From assembly GCF_000485595.1 (NCBI RefSeq), contig NW_014577078.1, positions 1,086,928-1,114,564 on the forward strand: a DNA stretch of 27,637 nucleotides, given 5' to 3'. This DNA comes from Priapulus caudatus (lineage: Eukaryota > Priapulida > Priapulimorpha > Priapulimorphida > Priapulidae). Positions 19,303 through 27,637 of the stretch are shown here, one piece after another (positions within the stretch are counted from its first letter, which is position 1; the number at the start of each line of letters is the position of its first letter). The translations under genes and the position numbers were made by a program. The notes beneath the pieces were generated by a model. The model ran no database searches. It saw only the letters and a program-made list of their open reading frames with translations, and was not told the origin of the DNA.

Positions 19303-20655
19303 GTATTCATTGATTGTTCTAATAAAACTACCAGAATGAATTTTATGAGCTAGCCACCAGATGGCGTTGTTCTACTGTCGAATGTAGTTATGGTCTAAAT
19401 TTTACAATGACCTTTTTGTCGCAAACAAATAGGCCGTACGTCCGTCGCTAAAAGGAGGCGAGAGACGAAACCAAATACAATTAAGGACGGTAGACATTGC
19501 GAGCAACCGAGGGAAACCTATTTGCGCGATCTGCTGCGCAATGGAAACGTTTTATGGGAAGATCTATAGATTCTGTCGGGTAACTCATATAATTCCGATA
19601 GCATTTTAACAGCACAACCATTTCTACGTTACCGAGTACACATCAAGATTAAGATAGACTGTATTCCGCACAATAAGACAATGTGTCGCGAGTGATTTTC
19701 CGGCTAGAAAAACGTCTATGCCATTAGAGCATAACCTTCGTCCAATTACATACACCAATTTTAACGCGTACACATGGTCCAATGCAATAACATTGCTCCT
19801 GCATGGATCAGTACAATAATCAGTCACGTAAAATGAGTCGACGTGTCCGATTCACACAGGTCTAGTGTCGCAGCAATATTCTATGTATTCAACTAATTCC
19901 TGCTACGTATAAAAACTCTTAGAGAACGTCGCACGCAATTCGTTTACAATTTACACGACGTGGACACCACATTTATGCATGCAATAGGCGGCACGAACTT
20001 GCAGTGACCATACTTTGAAAAGAAATTGAAATCGCCCATCATACGTATGCAGCTATATCTTCGTATTCCTGCTGTTTGTAGTTATGTGCACCAGCCCAAA
20101 CAAAGCACGTATGGGGCATCTTTTCAACCTTATTATCCGCAAGCACGGAGTTTTGATTCGTTAGAAACCATCTAACAAAGATGATTCTACAAAAATTCTA
20201 CAAGATTCGAGGCATAGGGGTGACGCAAACTCGCAGTGATTGAACAGTGGTCGACCCATAGGCAATACACGATGACGCGTAGTGGAGCGATGACACTACA
20301 AATAAAATCGCGAGCCAGAATAAGTTTTAAAACGGTGTGACACATCCCTACAATTTTTATTGCTGTATATAACCAGCTTACGTGCTCTTCCAATTTTATG
20401 TGTAACCATGTATCACCACATGCAGCCATTAATGCCACAGTTCGTTACGGCAAGCTCTTGCTGAGTGTTAAGACCAAGCCGTCCATAATTAGACGGATAA
20501 AACTGTTTGTTTCAGATTTCAACTTTGTGGGCGGTTAATAACTGCGCTACTGCAGTGTTAAGAAGATAACCGCATGTACAAGTGCTCCTGATAATAATTC
20601 CTGATATGAGACGTCGATGTGGATTGGTGTGCTGCATACTGAGCAGCTCGTTTGC
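19303..20655. other. Non-coding stretch, nothing recognised
   Basis: Lies between the two diverged direct repeats. No coding domain, RNA gene or internal repeat identified on either strand. Minus-strand frames 19624-19827 and 20187-20438 lack known motifs. Confidence 0.4.
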
Positions 20656-20815
20656 GTGCACCATGTGGCTTTGAAGCAGAAGAACCGCTATTGCACGCGT
20701 GAATGACAATTGCCATCTGTCTGCGTAGCTTTAGTAGATCACTCAAGCGTGCAGAATGAATACTAACAATGAAATTTGTTGTGTATTTTATATTGGTGCT
20801 TTTTATCTTCGCCCT
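20656..20815 (+). repeat. Diverged direct repeat, copy 2
   Basis: Starts GTGCACCATGTGGCTTTGAA, contains GACAATTGCCATCTGTCTG and ends with TTTATATTGGTGCTTTTTAT. Collinear with 19030-19195. Confidence 0.75.
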
Positions 20816-20829
20816 CTTTTACTCTCGAC

Positions 20830-22120
20830 ATTTTCCTTCTCTCCTGCTCTTGCTTGCATGTCTCTATTCGAACATGCCTGTGCAGGCAGCATGTAAATAG
20901 GCTCTAATGTTATTAGTCTATTTGAACATCGTCTGCTTGTAGTTTCACGATTTAACGAACACATCATGCTTCAGCCGCCCACATTTCTTATCGGAGAATA
21001 GTTCCTGAAGCATATGCGCTTCCTGCGAAATTGCACGCACGCTCTAAAGCCACCACAGAGTTAACAGTAACCAGCTGCGTCATATAAAGAACTCCACTTC
21101 TATTGCGTGCCTGGCAAAACAAACAACGCCGATGCACCGAATGTCGGTGCTTACCTCATGCGTAATATGCTACTGTCTACATGCATGTATATATACTACG
21201 ATATATATACATGAACGCGTAACCGGCAACCTAAACAGTAGCGCGTTTGTGTATTTTCAGGAGACGGCATCACGCGTACGTGTACACTCGTAGTGTTCCC
21301 GCCGTCGTGAGCGATGCCAGCTATATCGCAGGTCTCACACGCTGAGCCGAGTGACATCTCATTCGATGTCGTGTGCTCTAATTCTGATAGATCAATCTAA
21401 GGTCGTGTGCGCCTACGCGCATATTAATTGTCGGTGAAAAGCGCTGCTGGTTGGGTTATAGGGCTGTTACGACATCGTATATCCTGCAGCTGATTCTAGC
21501 TGTTTATTTCTTTGCTATTTGTTATCATAATAATGTTCCCATCGTTAGTTGCTGGAATAGCAGAAAAACTACACACGAGGGTGTAATAAGACGAACAAAC
21601 CCGCGGGTAACCAACCAGTTACACACTTAATTACTCGTAAACTATCAAGTTTTTTTGGTGCACGAACAGTAAAGCCATTTTGATATTTGCTTGAATTCAT
21701 TATTAGGAAACAACGTTGAATGTCGATTAAATAATTATATATTTGGTTAACTTATGTAGATTTGTGTTTAGACATACGAATCCCACGCGCAACTTTTTAA
21801 TTGCTATGTTAAACCGAGTTAGGCAATAAGATAATAATGTTTGATAAAAACTAATAATCTAACAAACAAATGATAATAGGTTTATAATAACCAGCGGATA
21901 ATAAGCGAACTAATTAAAGTTTAATTGTGTATCGTACAAACATATACTAGCAACTGGTTGACAGTGATTGGTTGACTTTACATCACGTGGCAGATAATAG
22001 CATGTTTGACTACTAGCAAATGTCAAATATCCCTAGTGAAATGATTAATCACATGCTAGCCAACTCGTTAATCAAGAAAAAGTTAAAAAGGCATGGGAAT
22101 ACTGGCATATCTACTATTAC
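20830..22120. other. AT-rich non-coding stretch
   Basis: No recognised gene. It contains the hairpin at 21184-21213 and a CG-richer patch at about 21230-21430. Confidence 0.4.
21184..21213. other. Perfect 12-bp stem hairpin
   Basis: CATGTATATATA, six-base loop CTACGA, then TATATATACATG: a perfect inverted repeat. No T-run or polyadenylation context suggests a specific role; TA-rich cruciform-type structure. Confidence 0.85.
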
Positions 22121-22121
22121 T

Positions 22122-22625
22122 TAATTGAAGCCGCACTATGCGCATCCAAACGCTTATTTCTCCAGTACTAGACTAGCAAATACTTCGTGTCATGCATAAT
22201 CACACTACCTTATGACAAAATAAACTCTAGTTCCTCCCATTTCACTGCGCGTTGTCTTATAAAAAGCATTTGAAAATACCTCCAATGTTGTTCAAATTCT
22301 CCGATGTTGTTGACACTTTCGCGTTGCTCTGCCAAGCAACCGCACAGCGGTGCTGCGGTACAGCGGTACGGGTGTAGCAAAGATAAAAACATGTGAGGTC
22401 ACCTAACCGATTCTTGGCGAAATTGTTTGGCCAACAATTTAGCGTTGGCGCCAGATTACCAGATTTCGCACCTCTTTCTTGTGGGTTTTAAGCAAACGTG
22501 CAGTGCAATGGGAGGAACTAGAGTTTATTTTGCCATAAGGTAGTGTGATTATGCATGACACGAAGTATTTGGTAGTCTAGTACTGGAGAAATTAGCGTTT
22601 GGATGCGCATAGTGCGGCTCTAATT
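22122..22625. mobile_element. Foldback transposable element with TAATT target duplications
   Basis: The left arm (22127-22253) and right arm (22495-22620) are reverse complements over about 126 bases with about six mismatches and one 1-base indel. Termini are GAAGCCGCACTATGCGCATC on the left and the complement of GAGCCGCACTATGCGCATCC on the right. TAATT flanks both ends (22122-22126 and 22621-22625), a 5-bp target-site duplication. The roughly 240-bp centre is non-coding and contains CGGTGCTGCGGTACAGCGGT-type repeats. Total 494 bp. High arm identity suggests either recent insertion or arm homogenisation. Superfamily not assigned. Confidence 0.9.
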
Positions 22626-23460
22626 GACGGCTTTTCTAAAAATGTTTTACATGGTTTAAAAAATGGAATCTTTCGCGGATATCGCATATGCCTCGCACAT
22701 GTTGACAATTCTGGAACTCCTCGGATGAACCAGGAGAATATATTTTATCAAGAAATATACAGAACATATAACATGTGTTTGATATTTTTAAATAGCAGAA
22801 GCTTGGCAAGTAACAATTTACGACTAAGAACAACGAACGATTAGTGTAGACACTTAAAACTAATAGTTACCCTGATGACAGCAATATCAACAGACTATTC
22901 TGGCTAGTCTCATTTGCCACTAGCTTATTAATATACTTCGGCATATACTATTAGGCCCTATATATTTGCAGGCAATAAACATATTATTATAGTCTATCAC
23001 TGACTCAGCCCGCCGAGAGCATGTGGAGGCCAGATGATGTGTTATTAACACAAAATGTATAAATAGTTCAATTTTCATTCGTACATGATAAACGACATCA
23101 CCTGATATTCGAGTAGATTATTTATTTCTTGTCGATTTTTTTTTGTCGAAGGAACTATAGTTCGATATGAGTATGGGTATATGAGTAACAAAAGCACAAT
23201 ATCCCAGCGTATTACCGTTGACTATAAAAAACACACACTATACTATGTTGAATTAACATACTAGTCAGTCGCTCTACATATTTCTATGATTATGTGCAAT
23301 CATGAAAGATGGCGCTCACAGCGAACTAACGACCAACCAAGCACCCAGGACTTTGGTGACAGCTGTCAATGTCAATACCACGACAGGCAGGCCGATGCCG
23401 TTGACGGTCGTCTGCGTCAAGAAGACAATAAAGTCTTTATTCTCTGCAACGGCGAATCAT
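22626..23460. other. Non-coding stretch, nothing recognised
   Basis: Mostly AT-rich, with a CG-richer piece at 23300-23460. Open frames (for example 22599-22844) overlap the foldback element edge and have no known motif. Confidence 0.4.
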
Positions 23461-23462
23461 GC

Positions 23463-23735
23463 AGATGAGAGACTCCTCTCTCTCTCTCTTTCTCCTCTCC
23501 TCTCTCTCTCTCTCACACACACACAGCACACACAGCACGCCAGCACACGACACGACACACACCACGGCACGCTTCGCACGCACACGCGCACACTCCCTCT
23601 CCCACACACACGGACGCACGCACGCGCGCGCTCTCTCTTTCGCCCTCTCGTTACATTTCTTTCTCTCAGTCTCTCTCTCTCTATCTCTCTCTCTTTCTCT
23701 TGTTCTCTCTCTCTCTATTTCTTTTCCTTGCCTTC
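23463..23735. repeat. Compound CT/CA microsatellite
   Basis: Successive (CT)n, (CA)n, CACG-rich, again (CT)n blocks. Open frames rich in Ser/Leu or Thr/His on the plus strand and Glu/Arg on the minus strand are repeat translations. Confidence 0.95.
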
Positions 23736-23759
23736 TTCTCTGATTTGCGGTACAAACAT

Positions 23760-24040
23760 GTACTAAGTAAAGCGTTCACGTGCAAATTGTTTAATTATCA
23801 TTGCATTGAAATCTGTTGGTCTAAGACTTCATCCTAACGCCTGCATACCGCACTAGTAAACGAATCTGATTCGAACGCTGAGTTTGTGCTATATACACCG
23901 GCTTCTTATCTAAGTAGCTATGTGGACTACGACGTGCATTATTTGTTTAGTGAGTATAGTCTACACAAAATACGCGTATGACGAGTTGTGTTATACCTGG
24001 TATGTGGATAATCAGCACAAACAGCTTCGTGGACTATACT
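23760..24040. other. Non-coding spacer between microsatellites
   Basis: Unique-looking AT-rich sequence with no recognised feature. Confidence 0.4.
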
Positions 24041-24045
24041 GAATG

Positions 24046-24121
24046 TAAATAATAAATAAAATAAATAAATTAAATAAATAAATAATAAATCTTAATAAAT
24101 AAGATAGAATAAACTAATAAA

Positions 24122-24154
<33 letters not shown>

Positions 24155-24242
24155 AAATAAAATAAATAAAAAATGAAATAGAATAAATAATATGAATAAA
24201 TAGAATAAATAAGAATAAATAAATAAATAAATAAATAAATAT
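24046..24242. repeat. (AAAT)n tetranucleotide array
   Basis: AAATAAAT-type array nearly 200 bases long with A/T and G interruptions. The minus-strand frames (24070-24426, 24114-24410) rich in Ile/Tyr/Phe/Leu are translations of this repeat. Confidence 0.95.
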
Positions 24243-24335
24243 TTGTGTGTGTGCGTGTGCGTGCGCGCAGTGTGTCAATGTGCGAACGTGCGTGAGTGCA
24301 GGCGTGCGCGCGTGTGCATGCGTTTCGTGCATGCG
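24243..24335. repeat. (GT)n/GTGC-rich microsatellite
   Basis: GTGTGTGCGTGCGCGC-type repeat between the AAAT array and the start of duplication copy 2. Copy 1 is not preceded by a comparable repeat, so the left duplication border falls near here. Confidence 0.85.
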
Positions 24336-25579
24336 GGGCGCGACCGGGGTTCTCTGGTTTTCTATACACCGATTCAAATATGACTGGAAAACAGAAACAC
24401 ACGTAGTCACGTTTTTCGAAAATCACATTTGAAATGTACTACTTGTTTTGTACTAACCTGCTCTGCTCACGGAGCTCAAGATCGTTATTTATGGTTGAGC
24501 CGGTCATTACCGGTACACTGGCCACGTTTTGAAACGAAACTAATCCTAAACCTCCTGCCGCCACGACCGTCCTTAGTAGCCTCAGGTTAAATACTGACGT
24601 CTAAACCCCATAGACAGATTAACCTATGAAACTGCTCGACGGGAAGCGGTCCTTTTCATATACAACGTTTTGAATATTAGGGGACGTCACTTTTATTATC
24701 CAATTCGATGTTGTTGGGTGCAGCAGGTCATTGCACCTTTTATACCGCTTGTCATAAAGTCGTCTGTCAGTATAGAAACCAATAATCATCTAGTGGGCAC
24801 GTTAAACCCCCGAGATAACTCTAAATATTTGATTGGTTGCGAAAAATCTATAAATACCCAAGTTTTCCGTAATTCCCAGCGGCACTTAGCTAATCAAGCT
24901 ACTGCTGAGAGCATTAATGTGTTTTCTGTACTATTAATCACTTCATTATACCCTTAATTCGCAGATACGTTCTAGTTAAGAAATAACAAAACCTAACGCT
25001 AACGCGCACAATTTAAATAGGCGAGTCGACGATCGTAATGCGATTATTTAATTTGAGATATTTACGTGGGTAGCGTAGAGATAAGAGCTAAGACAGCTTA
25101 GAATTTTTGCCTTGCTCACAATAGGAGCTCGCAAGTGTTCTTATTTCGCGGCACTCATGTGTTTTCTTCCTCTATATACTGGAAGACAAAATGCAATTGA
25201 AAAGCAACAGAAAACGAGTTAAAGTAAGCAACAGTAAGCTTAGGCAACAGTTAAGTTCCCTCCATGTGGCTGCCACACGCCGTGAGCGTGATCTCCACTC
25301 AATTAATCTGTACTAGAATCTAAATATATAGGCCGTGATATCGAAGAGGCTTACAATGCCTATTAAGGGATTGGCACTGTAGAGTTAAGAGAGTTTTCAT
25401 CGTGGGGTTGAGTAATGTGTGGGCGATGACACAGATTGATAAGGCACGCAGATGTGTTGAGTAGTGCGCACACAAGCTTATAGTATGGATGATGCAGGCA
25501 CGGACACGCGGTAAATAATCGTGGCCGTTAGCGAATATGGGTGATGAATGCGGCTATATAGAGTTTGCGGTTATATAGG

Positions 25580-25614
25580 CCTAACCCTAACCCTAACCCT
25601 AACCCTACCCTATC
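25580..25614 (-). repeat. Short (CCCTAA)n telomere-type block
   Basis: CCTAACCCTAACCCTAACCC-type sequence, about four to five clean units. The corresponding part of copy 1 (about 14767-14806) shows the same letters broken up by inserted bases. Confidence 0.9.
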
Positions 25615-26484
25615 CCGTAACAGGGAAGCTTCCACTCTTCCATGTCAGCGTGCAGACCCCGTACCGATCGACACAATACGAGCTTTACGCAGTTGGTAGT
25701 TGCTGGTGGTCGCAGCTTCACGTACGGTAGTTGAATTTGCTTCCTTGGTTTACCCCACAGCGATGCATTAATAGCCCAAAGTCTTGACTGATATTAGCTT
25801 CTTCGGTGCGCACGGGCTCCCGCTCGTATAGACTTTTATTCTAATTATACACGCCAAATTTGCCATTAATTAACAATTATTATAAACGCCACACGAGATG
25901 CTTCAGTACCTCGCAATATCCGCACAGTACATTGTTTTTTTTTCTTATTATCAACACGGCGAGGGAAGTGCCATGTTATATCCAAAGGGTTGGGCGAAGA
26001 GAAAAATGTACGTGTCTTCAAGTTAACTCGATGATAAACCTTAGGAAGTACATGATTGTGCGAACTGGCATTATCATTCATAACATCGAGCTATTTCTTG
26101 AAAATCCCGTATCATTGCGATACTCTATCCTGCTGTAAATATTGGCAACACTTCTCGTCAGCCGGTTACTCTGGCATTTCATTAGCACGCACTATATCAT
26201 TTGTCAATATAAATTCATTGAGAAGGAGAACGTTTTAACAATTGCCGATTGACTGAATTGTTTAGCAATTTACATCTCGTTATCTCTTTTACAGAACACT
26301 CGTCCGGCATGAAATATACGTGAGTTAGAATTCAGAGATTGCCAGCGCCTACATCGACCTCTCACAGAGCCGCTACGCACATTGACCGTGAGGCTGAATG
26401 CTAGCTAGAATCCCCGCTGTTTGGCAACGAGCGCGCATCACAAAAGTCTTCTTAGAAGTCTCAACCCGATCGTACGCTGGGGTT

Positions 26485-26498
26485 AACCGTCTTTTCAG
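26485..26498 (+). promoter_or_regulatory. Candidate 3' splice site upstream of receptor start
   Basis: Pyrimidine-rich CCGTCTTTTCAG ends at 26498, 61 bases before the ATG. The same CTGTCTTTTCAG is kept in copy 1 (about 15842-15853). It would make 26499 the first base of the coding exon, with a 5' untranslated exon further upstream. There is no RNA evidence. Confidence 0.45.
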
Positions 26499-26559
26499 CT
26501 GTCTATTCCTGAACGCACCGAGCCATAGCGGCTACCATTAACAGCAGCAAGCCATAGCG

Positions 26560-27499
26560 ATGATGTCACACGGAGGCCTGATCGATGTAGCTGGTGACAA
26601 CAAAACGGTCGTACCGCTCTACGCGAATGCGACGCAGAGGAACGTATCGGCGGCGACGTTGGGCGGTAGAAACGAGGACCTCGCGAAGCTCGAGATCGCA
26701 CTGCAGGCCCTGATGGTGTGCATGGCCGTCGTCGGCAACTCGTGCGTACTGCTGGCGCTGCGGCTTCGTAGGGGCAAGCTGTCGCGCATGCACTACTTCA
26801 TCATGCATCTGAGTATCGCCGACCTGTTCGTCGCCTTCTTCAACACGTTTCCGCAGCTGATGTGGGACATCACGTTTCGCTTCCAGGGCGGCAACTTCCT
26901 CTGCAAGTTCGTCAAGTTCGTGCAGGTCTTCTCGCTCTACTACTCCACCTACGTGCTCGTCGTGATGGCCATCGACCGCTTTCAGGCGATCTGCCGGCCG
27001 CTGGCGAGCATGTCGTGGACGGCGACGAAAGCGAACCTGATGGCCGGCGCCGCGTTAACTCTGTCGGCCGTCATCAGCCTTCCGCAGGTGGTGCTCTTCT
27101 CCTACCAGGAGATCCCCGGACTCGGCATCTACGACTGCTGGGTGCTGTGGAAGCACGCGTGGAGCGCGACGTTCTACGTCTGCTGGTTCGTCGTCTCCGT
27201 CTTTTTCATTCCGATCATCATCCTCATCGTCTCCTACAGCTGCATCTGCTTTACCGTCTGGAAGAACATCCACGATAAGACGTGCGCGCCGAAGCGAGAC
27301 CTGCAGGGTGTGCGAACCAACACTGTCAAGACGATCAATCCGAGAACGCATTCGTCGAGGAACCTGTCGAATGCGAAGATCAAGACGGTGAAGCTGACGC
27401 TGGTCGTCGTGCTTAGTTACATCTTCTGCTGGACGCCGTATTTCACCGGAACAATGCTTTTCGTCTTCTGCGAAGAAAAGGCACAAATCTACCTGGGCA
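26560..27499 (+). CDS. Vasopressin/oxytocin-type neuropeptide receptor (GPCR), 5' coding exon, 3' partial
   Basis: Encodes 313 residues of a class A GPCR that would sit in the plasma membrane and signal through heterotrimeric G proteins in response to a vasopressin/oxytocin-like nonapeptide. Start: double ATG at 26560/26563, with an in-frame TAA upstream at 26539. N-glycosylation sites NKT14, NAT23 and NVS28. TM1 with GN59-60; TM2 with LSIAD84-88; Cys115 and Cys193 for the extracellular disulfide; TM3 ending DRF139-141 (variant of DRY) in AIDRFQAICRPL, close to the R-[YF]-x-A-[IV]-C-x-P-[LM] signature of nonapeptide receptors; DCW192-194 after the second extracellular loop; TM5 with Pro218 and following VWKNI; TM6 with AKIKTVKLT and FCWTPYF289-295. 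The TM4 tryptophan typical of class A is Leu166. The exon ends after TM6 at a GTAAGT donor, where oxytocin/vasopressin receptor genes have an intron. TM7 and NPxxY are outside the window. Related CCAP/NPS receptors are the alternative. Confidence 0.88.
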
Positions 27500-27505
27500 G
27501 TAAGT
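27500..27505 (+). promoter_or_regulatory. 5' splice donor of receptor exon
   Basis: GTAAGT follows CTGGGCA, giving a phase-1 junction after Gly313. Beyond it the frame stays open but degenerates into CT/CA repeat (SLSLTHTH-type), which cannot be TM7. Its position between TM6 and TM7 agrees with the known intron of vasopressin/oxytocin receptor genes. Confidence 0.8.
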
Positions 27506-27573
27506 GCGGCTTCACTACTACGTTTGCATCAGTGCTTCAGCAATATAAGCGTAATCAGCGACGCACTTGTTCG

Positions 27574-27637
27574 TTATCTCTCTCTCTCACACACACACAC
27601 GCGCGCGCGCACACACGCGCACACCAGTATACTCACA
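27574..27637. repeat. CT/CA/CG microsatellite in receptor intron, cut by window end
   Basis: CTCTCT, CACACA, CGCGCG run starting about 75 bases into the intron. It aligns with 17104-17168. Confidence 0.9.

Larger units (their letters stand above)
24358..27637 (+). repeat. Large direct duplication, copy 2 (carries intact receptor exon)
   Basis: Collinear with 13221-17168. The copy is still running at the last base of the window, so its right border is not visible. Before the receptor exon it is about 18% shorter than copy 1, largely through small gaps. In the exon the frame is clean. Confidence 0.9.

Noticed and set aside
24070-24426. Minus-strand Ile/Tyr/Phe/Leu-rich frames resembling membrane proteins
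   Set aside because: They are translations of the AAAT and GT microsatellites.
26862-27486. Other-frame and antisense open frames across the receptor exon (plus 26862-27278, minus 27055-27486)
   Set aside because: Shadows of the receptor coding frame; no motifs of their own, and rich in Arg/His/Asp as expected for shifted CG-rich codons.

Overview
The window is animal nuclear DNA, most likely from a non-vertebrate (probably marine) metazoan. The evidence is a rhodopsin-family neuropeptide receptor exon with a spliced-gene layout, interstitial TTAGGG telomere-type arrays, many AG, CT, CA, GT, AAAT and triplet microsatellites, and several cut-and-paste DNA-transposon derivatives. There is no bacterial-style gene packing, and almost all open frames are short and by chance. 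A 10-base run of N at 12331-12340 marks an assembly gap.

The one convincing gene is at the right edge. An open frame from 26560 encodes the N-terminus and TM1-TM6 of a vasopressin/oxytocin (conopressin/inotocin)-type G-protein-coupled receptor. It ends at a consensus splice donor (27500) after TM6, so TM7 and the tail lie beyond the window. A second, indel-riddled version of the same exon lies at about 15921-16974. The two receptor copies sit inside a larger direct duplication (about 13221-17168 and about 24358-27637, the second still running at the window end). The divergence is dominated by small insertions and deletions even in the coding part. That looks more like an unpolished long-read copy or retained haplotig than an old gene duplication, though a real pseudogene is not excluded.

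Layout from left to right. 1-38: AG microsatellite. 39-5040: mostly featureless, with a CpG-rich, hairpin-rich patch (820-1250) and a long pyrimidine-rich tract with an acidic minus-strand frame (2100-2605). 5050-5310: GCA triplet expansion. About 5340-6860: a collapsed PIF/Harbinger transposon in which the N-terminal parts of a HARBI1-like transposase (plus strand) and a MADF-type DNA-binding protein (minus strand) meet head-on. 7150-8930: a patchwork of a tRNA-like SINE head, repeated modules, TAC/TAG triplet arrays with three regularly spaced perfect hairpins, and a tiny inverted-repeat element. 9530-10105: a TTAA-flanked, Kolobok-like MITE. 10847-10943: a second copy of the tiny element with a perfect 9-bp target duplication. 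11708-11791: TTAGGG array. 12277-12340: GT repeat and gap. 13221-17168: first duplication copy. 17100-17560: CA-rich. 19030-20815: a pair of diverged direct repeats. 22127-22620: a foldback element with about 126-bp arms and TAATT target duplications. 23463-24330: stacked microsatellites. 24358 to end: second duplication copy with the intact receptor exon.

No operon, CRISPR array, rRNA or complete tRNA gene was seen. I did not find an unknown multi-gene system. The most interesting content is the mobile-element archaeology, the hairpin-bearing triplet array, the receptor's missing TM4 tryptophan, and the paired intact/scrambled receptor locus.
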